In this document: in pieces, positions 37,902-45,540 of the stretch
How the letters are laid out: every line of letters starts with the position of its first letter
How positions within the stretch are numbered: position 1 is the first letter of the stretch
Assembly (NCBI RefSeq): GCF_900312975.1
Contig: NZ_LT990039.1
Coordinates: 992,001 to 1,056,000 of the forward strand
DNA length: 64,000 nucleotides
Direction of reading: 5' to 3'
Origin: Massilistercora timonensis
GTDB taxonomy: Bacteria > Bacillota > Clostridia > Lachnospirales > Lachnospiraceae
Notes under the pieces: generated by a model
Databases searched by the model: none
What the model was told of the DNA's origin: nothing
Seen by the model: only the letters and a program-made list of their open reading frames with translations
Position numbers and translations under genes: made by a program

Positions 37902-38627
37902 ATGACAGCTGCGATCGTAGACGACTTAATCAAGGACATACAGATTCTCGAAGAACATCTTAACAAATATTGCCAGGAACACAAGGTACACATACAGATT
38001 CATCGATTCACAAATGAATCCGCTTTTCTTCAATCCCTGGACCAAACAGAATATTCTCTTGTCTTCCTGGATATTTATATGCAGAACGAAACAGGCATCC
38101 GACTTGCCCAGCAGGTCCGCAGAACGTTTCCCAGATGCCAGGTTATCTTCACCACCGCCAGCAAGGAACACGCCTTGGAAGCATTCCGCGTGCGCGCTCT
38201 GGATTACCTGGTAAAACCCTATACTTACGATGAGCTCGCGGACGCGATGAAGCGTTTTGAAGAAACCACCGAGAAATTCATCCACTACATCGAGGTCAAG
38301 GAAGGACGGTATCAGACCCGAATCCTGATTGATGATATTGTATATACAGATTATTCCAATCACTATATTCAGATCCATACCACTTCCTGCGTAGTACGTT
38401 CCTATATGTCTTTTGCCGATTTCGCGCCCATGTTGGAAACCTATCCCCAGTTTTTGTGGTGTTACCGGAATTGCCTGGTCAATATGGATCACATTGAATC
38501 TCTGGAAGACCGGGATTTCCTCATGAAAAACAGCGAGAGAGTCCCTATTTCCAAGGCGCGGAAAAACGAAGTGACACAAGCCTATGCTGACTATCTCTTT
38601 GACTATGTAAATGGAGGGATTCACTAA
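37902..38627 (+). CDS. Response regulator with LytTR DNA-binding domain
   Basis: A 241-residue AgrA/LytR-type regulator. The receiver domain (1-120) has acidic Asp7-Asp8 and phospho-acceptor Asp in VFLDIYM (about 57), and the switch Lys in DYLVKPYTYDE. The LytTR domain (about 135-238) contains YRNCLVNMDHIESL and the RVPISKARKNEV strand. It binds direct-repeat sites near promoters. It is translationally coupled to the kinase gene by a one-base overlap (TAATG). The divergent aquaporin gene is a possible target. No AgrB or AgrD is nearby. Confidence 0.92.
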   Translation: MTAAIVDDLIKDIQILEEHLNKYCQEHKVHIQIHRFTNESAFLQSLDQTEYSLVFLDIYMQNETGIRLAQQVRRTFPRCQVIFTTASKEHALEAFRVRALDYLVKPYTYDELADAMKRFEETTEKFIHYIEVKEGRYQTRILIDDIVYTDYSNHYIQIHTTSCVVRSYMSFADFAPMLETYPQFLWCYRNCLVNMDHIESLEDRDFLMKNSERVPISKARKNEVTQAYADYLFDYVNGGIH

Positions 38628-39973
38628 TGGAGCCAGCTTTTCTCTTATCTACATTTTTTTACATTGCTCCTTGTTTCGCCCTGCTCGTCCTTTCTTTCAA
38701 GGATCAGTTCCGACTTCCTTCTCTTAGAAGAGTGGTGACTGGGGTCCTGCTTTTCCTGGCGGTCACTTTCATTGCGTCCCGCCTTTATTTTTCGTTTTAC
38801 TGGTCCTCGCTTGCCCGCTCTTTCCTTGGACTTGCAGGCATTGTATCAGCGGTATGTATTTTTACGATTGTTGTCAGTTATCACTTTGTCCACAGTCTTT
38901 TTATCATATCCGTGGTCAAATCTTACTCCGAGGGCGTGATTCTGACGGTATCTTATATCCACTTTCTGTTTACAGGCACTCTTCCAGGATTCGACTCCAT
39001 GATCGGCGCTCTGCTCATCATCTTAGTCACACTGCCAGCCTTCCCTCTTATGTATCTCTTTCTCAAGAAGCTGATGCGCCCGGCCCTGGATTATTCATAC
39101 ACCCTGCCGCCATGGAAATACATGTGGGTAATCCCCGTGTCTCAAAACCTGATCTACACGCTGACCATATCTCCCGATTTTTTCCGGGATCTTGGGGACT
39201 ATTCAGAGTTTTATTTTATTCCCCCTCTGTGGCTTTTGATGTGCTTTTCTTCTTATATCATTTTCCTGCGCATGATCATTTCGGTCAGTGAAAACGCAAA
39301 CCTCCAGGAACGGCTCCATCTTTCCGAAACACTGCTCAACGCCCAGGCCAAACACGCGGAACTTCTCCAGTCCCATATTGAGGAGACCAGACGGGCGCGG
39401 CACGATCTTCATCACCACATCCTTGCTTTGAACGGATTCCTTCAGGCAAGAGACTGGACTCAGCTGGAGAAATATCTAAAAGATTACACCGCTCATATTC
39501 CAGAAACCCAGTCGGTCTTCTGTAAAGATCCGGCCCTTAACGCGCTTCTCTGCCATTATCACGAAAACGCCAAAGAAGCTCATATCGATACCTCATTTAC
39601 CGTCTCGCTTCCCGAACAATTACCCTTTCCAAGCACAGACTTGTGCGTAATTCTGGGAAATCTGCTGGAAAACGCGGTGGAAGCATGCGCGCGTATGCAT
39701 TCTCCCGAGAAATTCATACGCCTCTCCTTTTCCATGACCAGCAGCACCATCCTGGTCCTTGTCATTGAAAATAGTTTCGAAGGGACCATTCACAGGTCCG
39801 GCAACGCCTTTCTTTCTACCAAGGCCGCCAGGCGAAAGGGAATCGGCATCTCATCCGTCATTCAGCTTACAGAATCCTATAACGGCGTCCACAAATTTGA
39901 ATATCAAGACCAGGTCTTCAAAGTCTCCATCCTGCTGAACGCGAAAACAGAAAAGGGAGCCATCGCAAGATAG
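38627..39973 (+). CDS. AgrC-like sensor histidine kinase (GHKL family)
   Basis: A 448-residue kinase with six to seven membrane helices in the first 225 residues and a coiled linker. The phospho-acceptor His is in ARHDLHHHILAL (near 263), and a GHKL ATPase has LCVILGNLLENAVEAC and RRKGIGISSV. Kinases of this type often sense peptides or membrane state through the helical domain. It follows its LytTR regulator. The last codons lie inside a large bidirectional terminator shared with rplL. Confidence 0.9.
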   Translation: MEPAFLLSTFFYIAPCFALLVLSFKDQFRLPSLRRVVTGVLLFLAVTFIASRLYFSFYWSSLARSFLGLAGIVSAVCIFTIVVSYHFVHSLFIISVVKSYSEGVILTVSYIHFLFTGTLPGFDSMIGALLIILVTLPAFPLMYLFLKKLMRPALDYSYTLPPWKYMWVIPVSQNLIYTLTISPDFFRDLGDYSEFYFIPPLWLLMCFSSYIIFLRMIISVSENANLQERLHLSETLLNAQAKHAELLQSHIEETRRARHDLHHHILALNGFLQARDWTQLEKYLKDYTAHIPETQSVFCKDPALNALLCHYHENAKEAHIDTSFTVSLPEQLPFPSTDLCVILGNLLENAVEACARMHSPEKFIRLSFSMTSSTILVLVIENSFEGTIHRSGNAFLSTKAARRKGIGISSVIQLTESYNGVHKFEYQDQVFKVSILLNAKTEKGAIAR

Positions 39974-40008
39974 ATGATCAATCCCTCATCTATTTTACGA
40001 TGGCTCCC
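39955..40008. terminator. Bidirectional terminator between the kinase and rplL
   Basis: An outer perfect 11 bp stem GGGAGCCATCG/CGATGGCTCCC (39955-39965 with 39998-40008) encloses an inner stem ATAGATGA/TCATCTAT. It contains the kinase stop codon. The tails are TTCATTTT on the plus strand and TTTTCTG on the minus strand, so it can stop both convergent transcripts. Confidence 0.85.
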
Positions 40009-40033
40009 TTCATTTTCACAAAGATCCGCAGGA

Positions 40034-40411
40034 TTATTTCAGGTTAACCTCAGCGCCTTCGCCTTCCAGTTTCGCTTTGATCTCTTCAGCCTCAGCCTTG
40101 GAAGCGCCCTCTTTTACTACCTTCGGAGCGTTATCAACCAGCTCTTTTGCCTCTTTCAGGCCAAGTCCAGTGATCTCACGAACAACTTTGATAACTTTAA
40201 CCTTGGAAGCGCCAGCGGATACCAGCTCTACATCAAACTCATCTTTCTCTTCTGCTGCTGCAGCGCCATCTCCTGCCGCTGCCGCAACTACAACGCCTGC
40301 TGCCGCAGAAACGCCGAACTCTTCTTCACAAGCTTTTACCAGCTCGTTCAGTTCCAGTACTGATAATTCTTTGATTGCATCAATAAATTCAGCAGTTGTC
40401 ATTTTTGCCAT
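40034..40411 (-). CDS. rplL: 50S ribosomal protein L7/L12
   Basis: A 125-residue stalk protein: N-terminal dimerisation helices ([21 protein letters not shown]), an Ala/Gly-rich hinge (about 35-50), and the C-terminal factor-binding domain with [21 protein letters not shown]. Several copies bind L10 and recruit translation factors. It is the last gene of the L10 operon, 97 bp after rplJ, and is followed by a strong terminator. rpoB, normally the next gene, is absent here and lies about 27 kb away. Confidence 0.98.
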   Translation of the reverse strand: MAKMTTAEFIDAIKELSVLELNELVKACEEEFGVSAAAGVVVAAAAGDGAAAAEEKDEFDVELVSAGASKVKVIKVVREITGLGLKEAKELVDNAPKVVKEGASKAEAEEIKAKLEGEGAEVNLK

Positions 40412-40508
40412 TTTACTTTTCCTCCATTTTTTAATTTTCGTTTTTTACTTTTTTAATCATAGTCAAGGTAGTTCTTTTCGCTAAGTTCAACCTTCGCTAT
40501 GCCTGATC

Positions 40509-41090
40509 TTACTCGGCCTCTGCCGGAGCTTCTTCAGCTGCGGGAGCCTCCTCTGCCGGAGCTTCCTCTGCAGCGGGAGCTTCCTCTGCCGCGGGCGCTG
40601 CCTCTGCACCGCCATTTTCCGCGATCTGATTCAGAACGCGTGCCAGGTTGGTGATCGGTGACTGCAGGCTTCCAAGCAGCTTGGACAGCAGTTCTTCTCT
40701 TGACGGGATCTTGGACAGTTCTGTCAAGCCATCCACATCGTAAAGAGTTCCCTCAACCACACCAGCTTTCAGTTCCAGAGCTTTCGCATCCTTCGCGAAC
40801 TTGCACAGGATTCTTGCGGGAGCTGTCGCGTCGTCTTTGGAGATCGCAAGGGCGCTGGGGCCTTCCAGATGTTCGTCCAGAGCCGCGAAATCGGTTCCCT
40901 CAAAAGCTCTTTTCATCATTGTGTTCTTGCAAACCTTGTAAACGATGCCAGCTTCTCTGAGCTGTTTACGAAGCTCTGTATCCTGGGCAACCGTAAGTCC
41001 ACGGTAGTCTACCAGAACAACACTTGCCGCATCTTTTACATCATCTGCGATGGCCTGCACGATCGGCTGTTTTAATTCAACTTTTGCCAC
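40509..41090 (-). CDS. rplJ: 50S ribosomal protein L10
   Basis: A 193-residue stalk base protein, longer than the usual 165-175. The body (1-160) is typical (VELKQPIVQAIADDVKDA, then YRGLTVAQDTELRKQLREAG). The last 35 residues form a repetitive Ala/Pro/Glu tail built of APAAEE/APAEE units, also visible as repeated DNA at 40513-40600. It anchors L7/L12 dimers on the ribosome and regulates its own mRNA through the leader upstream. The tail is the only unusual part. Confidence 0.98.
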   Translation of the reverse strand: MAKVELKQPIVQAIADDVKDAASVVLVDYRGLTVAQDTELRKQLREAGIVYKVCKNTMMKRAFEGTDFAALDEHLEGPSALAISKDDATAPARILCKFAKDAKALELKAGVVEGTLYDVDGLTELSKIPSREELLSKLLGSLQSPITNLARVLNQIAENGGAEAAPAAEEAPAAEEAPAEEAPAAEEAPAEAE

Positions 41091-41119
41091 GAATGGTATA
41101 CCTCCTTATAGATTTTTCG

Positions 41120-41255
41120 TATGCTGCCAAAAAAACGCCTCTGCGTCCAAAGACACAGAGGCATTGTAAATTCATGAATCTCACAAATCTAACTTTCCTC
41201 GGCAGGCGTATCTTACTACTTACGCTTACGCACCTGCTGTCTTCGGCAGTCATCG
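41120..41255 (-). ncRNA. L10 leader (autoregulatory mRNA leader of rplJL)
   Basis: The 165-base untranslated region before rplJ, following a consensus promoter, contains a multi-stem structure. It ends in an attenuator-like hairpin, GCCTCTGTGTC paired with GACGCAGAGGC (41137-41162), followed by GTTTTTTT. Position and layout match the L10 leader of Firmicutes, where excess L10 (with L12) binds and promotes termination. Boundaries are approximate. Confidence 0.8.
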
Positions 41256-41261
41256 TGTGCT

Positions 41262-41290
41262 ATTATAGCATGATATATTTTTGATGTCAA
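41262..41290 (-). promoter_or_regulatory. Promoter of rplJL
   Basis: On the minus strand a perfect TTGACA (41285-41290) is 17 bp from a perfect TATAAT (41262-41267) with an extended TGC. It is one of the strongest promoters in the window and starts about 10 bp after rplA. Confidence 0.9.
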
Positions 41291-41298
41291 TCAAAAGC

Positions 41299-41991
41299 TT
41301 AAACCAGTTTCATAGGATTGACTTTTACGCCAGGTCCCATGGTGGAAGTAAGGGTCACGCTCTTTAAGAACTGACCTTTTACTGCCGCCGGTCTTGCTTT
41401 TACGATGGCATCAATCAGCGTCTGGAAGTTGTCTGCAAGCTGCTCCTCAGTGAAAGAAGCTTTTCCTACTGGCACATGGATGATATTGGTCTTGTCAAGA
41501 CGGTACTCGATCTTACCAGCCTTGATATCCTGAACCGCTTTTGTAACATCCATCGTTACAGTTCCAGCCTTCGGGTTGGGCATAAGTCCCTTAGGACCAA
41601 GAACACGTCCGAGACGTCCTACAACGCCCATCATGTCCGGTGTTGCAACAACTACGTCGAACTCGAACCAGTTCTCGTTCTGGATCTTCGGGATCAGCTC
41701 CTCGCCGCCAACGTAATCTGCGCCTGCTGCCTGTGCCTCATCAGCCTTGGCGTCCTTTGCGAATACCAGGATACGTACTTTCTTACCGGTTCCGTGAGGA
41801 AGTACAACGGCACCACGGATCTGTTGATCTGCGTGACGTCCGTCACATCCGGTTCTGATATGAGCCTCGATGGTCTCGTCGAATTTTGCTACTGCGGTCT
41901 TCTTTACCAATGAAACTGCGTCCGCAACATCATAGAGTGTTCCTCTGTCGATTGCCTTTGCAGCCTCTACATATTTCTTTCCTCTTTTCAT
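41299..41991 (-). CDS. rplA: 50S ribosomal protein L1
   Basis: A 230-residue L1 protein of normal length, with [16 protein letters not shown] at the N terminus, [20 protein letters not shown] in domain I and the C-terminal [10 protein letters not shown] signature. It binds 23S rRNA at the mobile stalk near the E site and represses the L11-L1 mRNA. It lies 53 bp after rplK, with AAGGAGG before the ATG. It ends just before the independent rplJL promoter. Confidence 0.98.
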   Translation of the reverse strand: MKRGKKYVEAAKAIDRGTLYDVADAVSLVKKTAVAKFDETIEAHIRTGCDGRHADQQIRGAVVLPHGTGKKVRILVFAKDAKADEAQAAGADYVGGEELIPKIQNENWFEFDVVVATPDMMGVVGRLGRVLGPKGLMPNPKAGTVTMDVTKAVQDIKAGKIEYRLDKTNIIHVPVGKASFTEEQLADNFQTLIDAIVKARPAAVKGQFLKSVTLTSTMGPGVKVNPMKLV

Positions 41992-42044
41992 CTAAATAAA
42001 CCTCCTTGTGGTAATGTCGGGATAACCCTCCCACTTAATTTCCA

Positions 42045-42470
42045 TTAGTCAACTACAGTTACGCCCATGCTGCGGCAGGTTCCGGCGATCATGCTCATAG
42101 CCGCCTCTACTGTCGCCGCGTTCAGGTCCGGCATCTTCAGCTCGGCGATCTCCTGAACCTGAGCCTTGGTGATGGTAGCTACTTTATTCTTATTTGGAAC
42201 GCCTGAACCAGATTTGATCTTGCAGGCTTTCTTGATAAGAACCGCTGCCGGCGGAGTCTTTGTGATGAAACTGAAGCTTCTGTCGTTGTAAACAGTGATG
42301 ACTACAGGAATGATCATGTCTCCCTGATCTGCGGTCTTCGCGTTGAACTGTTTGGTAAATTCAACGATGTTCACACCGTGCTGACCAAGCGCAGGGCCAA
42401 CCGGGGGAGCCGGAGTCGCTTTTCCGGCAGGAATCTGCAATTTGATATAACCTTCTACTTTTTTTGCCAT
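42045..42470 (-). CDS. rplK: 50S ribosomal protein L11
   Basis: A 141-residue L11: [20 protein letters not shown] in the N-terminal domain, and the RNA-binding C-terminal domain with [16 protein letters not shown]. It binds the GTPase-associated centre of 23S rRNA. The second ATG (MAKKVEG) is chosen, since AAGGAGG lies eight bases before it but only two before the first in-frame ATG at 42476. It sits 58 bp after nusG in the same operon. Confidence 0.98.
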   Translation of the reverse strand: MAKKVEGYIKLQIPAGKATPAPPVGPALGQHGVNIVEFTKQFNAKTADQGDMIIPVVITVYNDRSFSFITKTPPAAVLIKKACKIKSGSGVPNKNKVATITKAQVQEIAELKMPDLNAATVEAAMSMIAGTCRSMGVTVVD

Positions 42471-42528
42471 TTTCATTACCTCCTTGTGGTACTTCCGGGA
42501 CTTTCATCCCTCCCACTGATTTTGATTG

Positions 42529-43044
42529 TTACATTTTCTTGACTTCCGCAAAACCGATCTCAACCGGTGTCTCGCGGCCAAAGAGCTCAACATTGATGGT
42601 AAGGCTCTGTTTCTGCGGATTCATGGACTGTACCACGCCTACGGTGTCCGCCCATGCTCCGGATACCACCTGAATGGTATCTCCCACCTCGAAATCTACG
42701 ACGATGTTCTCCTGGCGGATTCCCAGCGGCGCCATCTCTGCCGCCGTCAGCGGAACCGGTTTGGATCCGGGTCCCACGAACCCTGTCACACCTCTGGTGT
42801 TGCGCACTACATACCAGGTGTCGTCGTTCATCACCATATTGATGAGTACATAGCCTGGAAACATCTTCTTCTGGGTTGCCTTCTGCACGCCGTTCTTCAT
42901 CTCGATCACGTCCTGCATGGGAACCCGCACTTCAAGGATCTGATCTTCCAGGTGCCTGTTCTCGATGGTCTTGTCAATGTTGGCCTTTACTTTGTTCTCA
43001 TACCCGGAATAGGTATGGACTACGTACCATTTTGCCTCTGACAT
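42529..43044 (-). CDS. nusG: Transcription termination/antitermination factor NusG
   Basis: A 171-residue NusG with the NGN domain (WYVVHTYSGYENKV, then KMFPGYVLINMVMND) and the C-terminal KOW domain (FEVGDTIQVVSGAWADTVGVVQ). It binds RNA polymerase through the NGN domain and couples it to Rho or ribosomes. It follows secE by 21 bp in the classical order. No insertions are present. Confidence 0.98.
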   Translation of the reverse strand: MSEAKWYVVHTYSGYENKVKANIDKTIENRHLEDQILEVRVPMQDVIEMKNGVQKATQKKMFPGYVLINMVMNDDTWYVVRNTRGVTGFVGPGSKPVPLTAAEMAPLGIRQENIVVDFEVGDTIQVVSGAWADTVGVVQSMNPQKQSLTINVELFGRETPVEIGFAEVKKM

Positions 43045-43065
43045 AATCTCACCTTTCCCCGCACA

Positions 43066-43263
43066 TTAGCCCAGATTTACCAGGATCTCAACGCCGTGCT
43101 GGAGCACGAAGTCAATCACTGCTATGAGCGCTCCCAGCGCAACAGATACAGAGATCACCGCTGCCGTCTGCTTTGCAAGTGTCATCTTGTCTGGCCAAAT
43201 GATCTTCTTGAACTCCAGACTGAGTTCCTTGAACCAGCTCTTCTTCTGAGTCTTCTCACTCAT
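43066..43263 (-). CDS. secE: Preprotein translocase subunit SecE
   Basis: A 65-residue single-span SecE, typical short Gram-positive form. The amphipathic WFKELSLEFKKIIWPDK segment precedes one membrane helix (about 33-55). The ATG giving MSEKTQ is chosen, since AAAGGAG lies eight bases before it; an in-frame GTG at 43272 overlaps the ribosome site. It stabilises SecY and is cotranscribed with rpmG and nusG. Confidence 0.96.
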   Translation of the reverse strand: MSEKTQKKSWFKELSLEFKKIIWPDKMTLAKQTAAVISVSVALGALIAVIDFVLQHGVEILVNLG

Positions 43264-43287
43264 GTCATACACTCCTTTACCTGACGG

Positions 43288-43437
43288 CTATTTGGTCTCT
43301 TTGTGCAGCGTGTGTGATTTGCAGAATCTGCAGTACTTCTTTGTCTCCATACGCTCAGGATGTGTTTTCTTATCCTTCGTCATATTGTAGTTACGCTGCT
43401 TGCATTCGGTACATTCCAATGTAATTCTTGTACGCAC
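43288..43437 (-). CDS. rpmG: 50S ribosomal protein L33
   Basis: A 49-residue L33 starting at GTG with GAGGTGG just upstream: [17 protein letters not shown], ending [16 protein letters not shown]. Both CXXC pairs (CTEC and CRFC) are present, so this is the zinc-binding form. It is the first gene of the rpmG-secE-nusG-rplK-rplA unit, 24 bp before secE. Confidence 0.95.
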   Translation of the reverse strand: MRTRITLECTECKQRNYNMTKDKKTHPERMETKKYCRFCKSHTLHKETK

Positions 43438-43511
43438 AACTTCCACCTCGCTTTACTTTCTGAAGTTTAATTTTAGGCATAAAAAAAAGACCTGCTTCCA
43501 TTCGCCCGTCC

Positions 43512-43540
43512 AGTGTATCACAGAATCAGCGAAAAAGCAA
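43512..43540 (-). promoter_or_regulatory. Promoter of rpmG-secE-nusG
   Basis: On the minus strand TTGCTT (43535-43540) is 17 bp from TACACT (43512-43517), about 75 bp before rpmG. It is divergent from and adjacent to the DtxR-family promoter. Confidence 0.65.
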
Positions 43541-43548
43541 GCCTTTTC

Positions 43549-43577
43549 TTTCATTCTGACCGCCGGTATGTTATACT
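43549..43577 (+). promoter_or_regulatory. Promoter of the DtxR-family regulator
   Basis: TTTCAT (43549-43554) is 17 bp from TATACT (43572-43577), with an extended TGT before the -10. The -35 elements of the two divergent promoters here are only 8 bp apart. Confidence 0.55.
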
Positions 43578-43600
43578 AGACTGCAAACGAGGTGATTAGT

Positions 43601-43960
43601 ATGTCAATTGGAGAATCTTCAGAAAACTATTTAGAGACAATCCTGATCCTGAGCAAGCGCCAGCCCGTGGTCCGCTCAGTAGATATCGCGACAGAGCTGG
43701 ATTTCAAAAAGCCCAGTGTCAGCGTCGCCATGAAAAAGCTCCGGGAAAACGGCTGCATCCTGGTCTCCCCGGAAGGTTTCATCACGCTGACCGATACCGG
43801 CCGGAAGATCGCTGAGCGCATCTATGAACGGCATGAACTTCTGTCCTCCTGGCTGATCCGCCTTGGCGTGTCTCCGGAAACAGCCGCCAATGACGCCTGC
43901 CGAATTGAGCATGTGATCAGCGCGGAAAGCTTTGAGGCGTTGAAGCGGCATATCAAATAA
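43601..43960 (+). CDS. Short DtxR-family metal-dependent regulator
   Basis: A 119-residue regulator with an N-terminal winged helix (SENYLETILILSK, VRSVDIATELDFKKPSVSVAMKKL) and a dimerisation domain ending soon after the metal motif. The motif DACRIEHVIS matches DtxR (Cys102, Glu105, His106) rather than MntR, which has Glu instead of Cys. The residue matching MntR Asp8 or DtxR Met10 is Asn. It lacks the SH3-like third domain of DtxR. GAGGTG lies six bases before the ATG. The metal (Fe2+ or Mn2+) is not certain, and no transporter gene is adjacent. Confidence 0.85.
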   Translation: MSIGESSENYLETILILSKRQPVVRSVDIATELDFKKPSVSVAMKKLRENGCILVSPEGFITLTDTGRKIAERIYERHELLSSWLIRLGVSPETAANDACRIEHVISAESFEALKRHIK

Positions 43961-43963
43961 ATG

Positions 43964-44392
43964 CAGGTTTATCGCGCTGATTCTGTGAACTAAAAATGCT
44001 CAGGGAAGCGCATACAGCCTGCGGATAGAAGTCAGAAAGGTTCGCGAAGAATCCTTAACATCAAAACACCTGCGATTTAATGGCCAGAGCAATTCGCAAG
44101 GAAATCTGATGATTTCCCTGCTCAGGCTCTTTTCAGATTTGACTGGAAGTCAAATCTTCGCATAAAATCGCAGGTGTTTTTCTGTAATGGATTCTAATGC
44201 TTCCATATGGTTTCTATCAGCAGGCTGTATGCGCTTCCCTGTTCCGTATTCTTCCGCAGAATCATCTTGACAAGTCAGGCCTTTGTCGGGACAGTTGGCG
44301 ATAAGGCGGGGGGCGGATGATTGCGGAGGTTAAGCGTTAGCCTCGGAGCAATTGCCGGTCCCCGCCTCTCGACAAAGAGCGCGATAAACCTG
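43964..44392. repeat. Structured repeat element A, bounded by 15 bp inverted repeats
   Basis: A 429 bp gene-free block that starts three bases after the DtxR-family stop codon. A perfect 15 bp inverted repeat encloses it (43964-43978 with 44378-44392, CAGGTTTATCGCGCT type). Inside is a 22 bp perfect stem (44001-44022 with 44220-44241), then a 16 bp perfect stem (44063-44078 with 44165-44180). That stem closes a junction of two hairpins (44087-44123 and 44135-44157). A G+C-rich hairpin follows (44305-44366), framed by CTTTGTCG/CGACAAAG. Element B is its homologue in reverse orientation on the other side of the Rpn gene. It may be an RNA or a mobile palindromic element. Confidence 0.85.
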
Positions 44393-44395
44393 AAT

Positions 44396-45307
44396 TTACC
44401 AATATTTCTTCATATATTCTTCTGCCTCTTTTTCAGACAGGTCATACTTTTCCTGAAGGGTTTGAAGGACATTTTCTTGCGTAATCGAGAATTTCTGAAG
44501 CGCTTTAATCAATTGGCAGATACCTTTTTCTTGTCCATCCTGGTAGCCTTCCTCATAGCTCTCTTTCTTTATCGCTTTCTCATATTTCTCAAGATCATAA
44601 TTCTCCAGTGCCATCCGTACTACCTCCGCTTTCTGCTTTTTCAGGAGATCCTCCAGTATGCCCTGATCGATACAGGTGTCTGCTGCCCGAGTCACCGCTT
44701 CTTCCAGAGGCGCGCCCGCAGCCAGGTTCTTCCGCACCATGTCCACAAAGATGGCGTATTCTTTAAGTCGCCGACACTTCTCCATCAGTTCCCGGTTATG
44801 ACCGTAGTTGATGTTCAGCACCAGGGTCTCGCACTCCAGGCAGGGACGCTTATCAGTGGAAGAGTGTTCAAACAAGTCGGAAAGCCTTAAGATCTTCCGG
44901 TCTGGTTCCTTCTGGGTCCCATTATAGAAGACGATATGCTGCGGAAGGGGGAAACGCTTGGCAGTGCTGCTGTAGAGATTGATCTCCCGGAGTGCGATGT
45001 AGGCGCTGTAGAGATCCCCAAAGTACAGAAAGCCCCGCATAGGCATGTTGGGATTGCAGGTGCTCTGGTGTTCATATAGGTTCAGCTCTGTGTCGATGAG
45101 GAAGGACAGGTCGTTCTTCATGGAAAGATAGAGCACATTTTCCAGTGTGTTGACCTCTAACTCTTCCGGGTTGTCATAATTGGTCCCATTGACTGCATTG
45201 TAAAGGTCCAGAAGATCCTTCTTGTCGCTGAAGACAAGGCGAAACAAGCGGTCCTTGTACTTGCGGTCCGCATGAAGATCCTCCTGAGTATGCAATTGTC
45301 GATTCAT
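44396..45307 (-). CDS. Rpn-family recombination-promoting nuclease/putative transposase
   Basis: A 303-residue protein of the Rpn (PD-(D/E)XK nuclease family transposase) group. The N-terminal YKDRLFRLVFSDKKDLLDLYNAVNG opening region, the core LSFLIDTELNLYEHQS with the nuclease-type acidic residue, and the IVFYNGTQ strand are typical. The C terminus is charged and coiled (YEEGYQDGQEKG), as in the family. Known Rpn proteins cut DNA and aid RecA-independent recombination; some act in phage defence. GAGGT lies before the ATG. The gene lies between two inverted structured elements, 3 bp from the end of element A. Confidence 0.85.
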   Translation of the reverse strand: MNRQLHTQEDLHADRKYKDRLFRLVFSDKKDLLDLYNAVNGTNYDNPEELEVNTLENVLYLSMKNDLSFLIDTELNLYEHQSTCNPNMPMRGFLYFGDLYSAYIALREINLYSSTAKRFPLPQHIVFYNGTQKEPDRKILRLSDLFEHSSTDKRPCLECETLVLNINYGHNRELMEKCRRLKEYAIFVDMVRKNLAAGAPLEEAVTRAADTCIDQGILEDLLKKQKAEVVRMALENYDLEKYEKAIKKESYEEGYQDGQEKGICQLIKALQKFSITQENVLQTLQEKYDLSEKEAEEYMKKYW

Positions 45308-45496
45308 AAGTACCTCACTTTCATTATAGGAAACAAGACTACATGCTGCAACCTTTAAATGAGCTCAAAAAGGTCTGGAAATAAATGGCGGAAACCGCCG
45401 GAAATAAAGAACAGCCGGAAACTCCGGCCAAGGTGGAGAAAAGAATCCTCCAGATGATTGTCTGTTCATTATAGTGGAGGGGAGAAGAAAAGGCAA
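45308..45496 (-). promoter_or_regulatory. Promoter and hairpin leader of the Rpn gene
   Basis: TTGCCT (45491-45496) is 17 bp from TATAAT (45468-45473) on the minus strand. The leader of about 150 bases has two compact hairpins, GCCGGAGTTTCCGGC (45414-45428) and GGCGGTTTCCGCC (45387-45399). They could hold down translation or protect the mRNA. Confidence 0.65.
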
Positions 45497-45540
45497 GATG
45501 GCAGGATAGACAAATTGGAAAGGGGAATTTTATGAACATT

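Noticed and set aside
43601-43960. MntR assignment for the short regulator
   Set aside because: Metal motif DACRIEHVIS has Cys where MntR has Glu, so only the DtxR family level is supported.
43964-44392. Ordinary terminator or group I/II intron in place of element A
   Set aside because: Far larger than a terminator, with several nested stems and no single T tail. No group II GTGYG start or domain V pattern, and no group I core that I can see.
44321-44890. Plus-strand frame starting MRRLSVSLGAIAGPRLS, matched by a minus-strand frame ending at 45339
   Set aside because: The shared start comes only from the duplicated G+C hairpin of elements A and B; the rest diverges and runs antisense to the Rpn gene or through non-coding leader.
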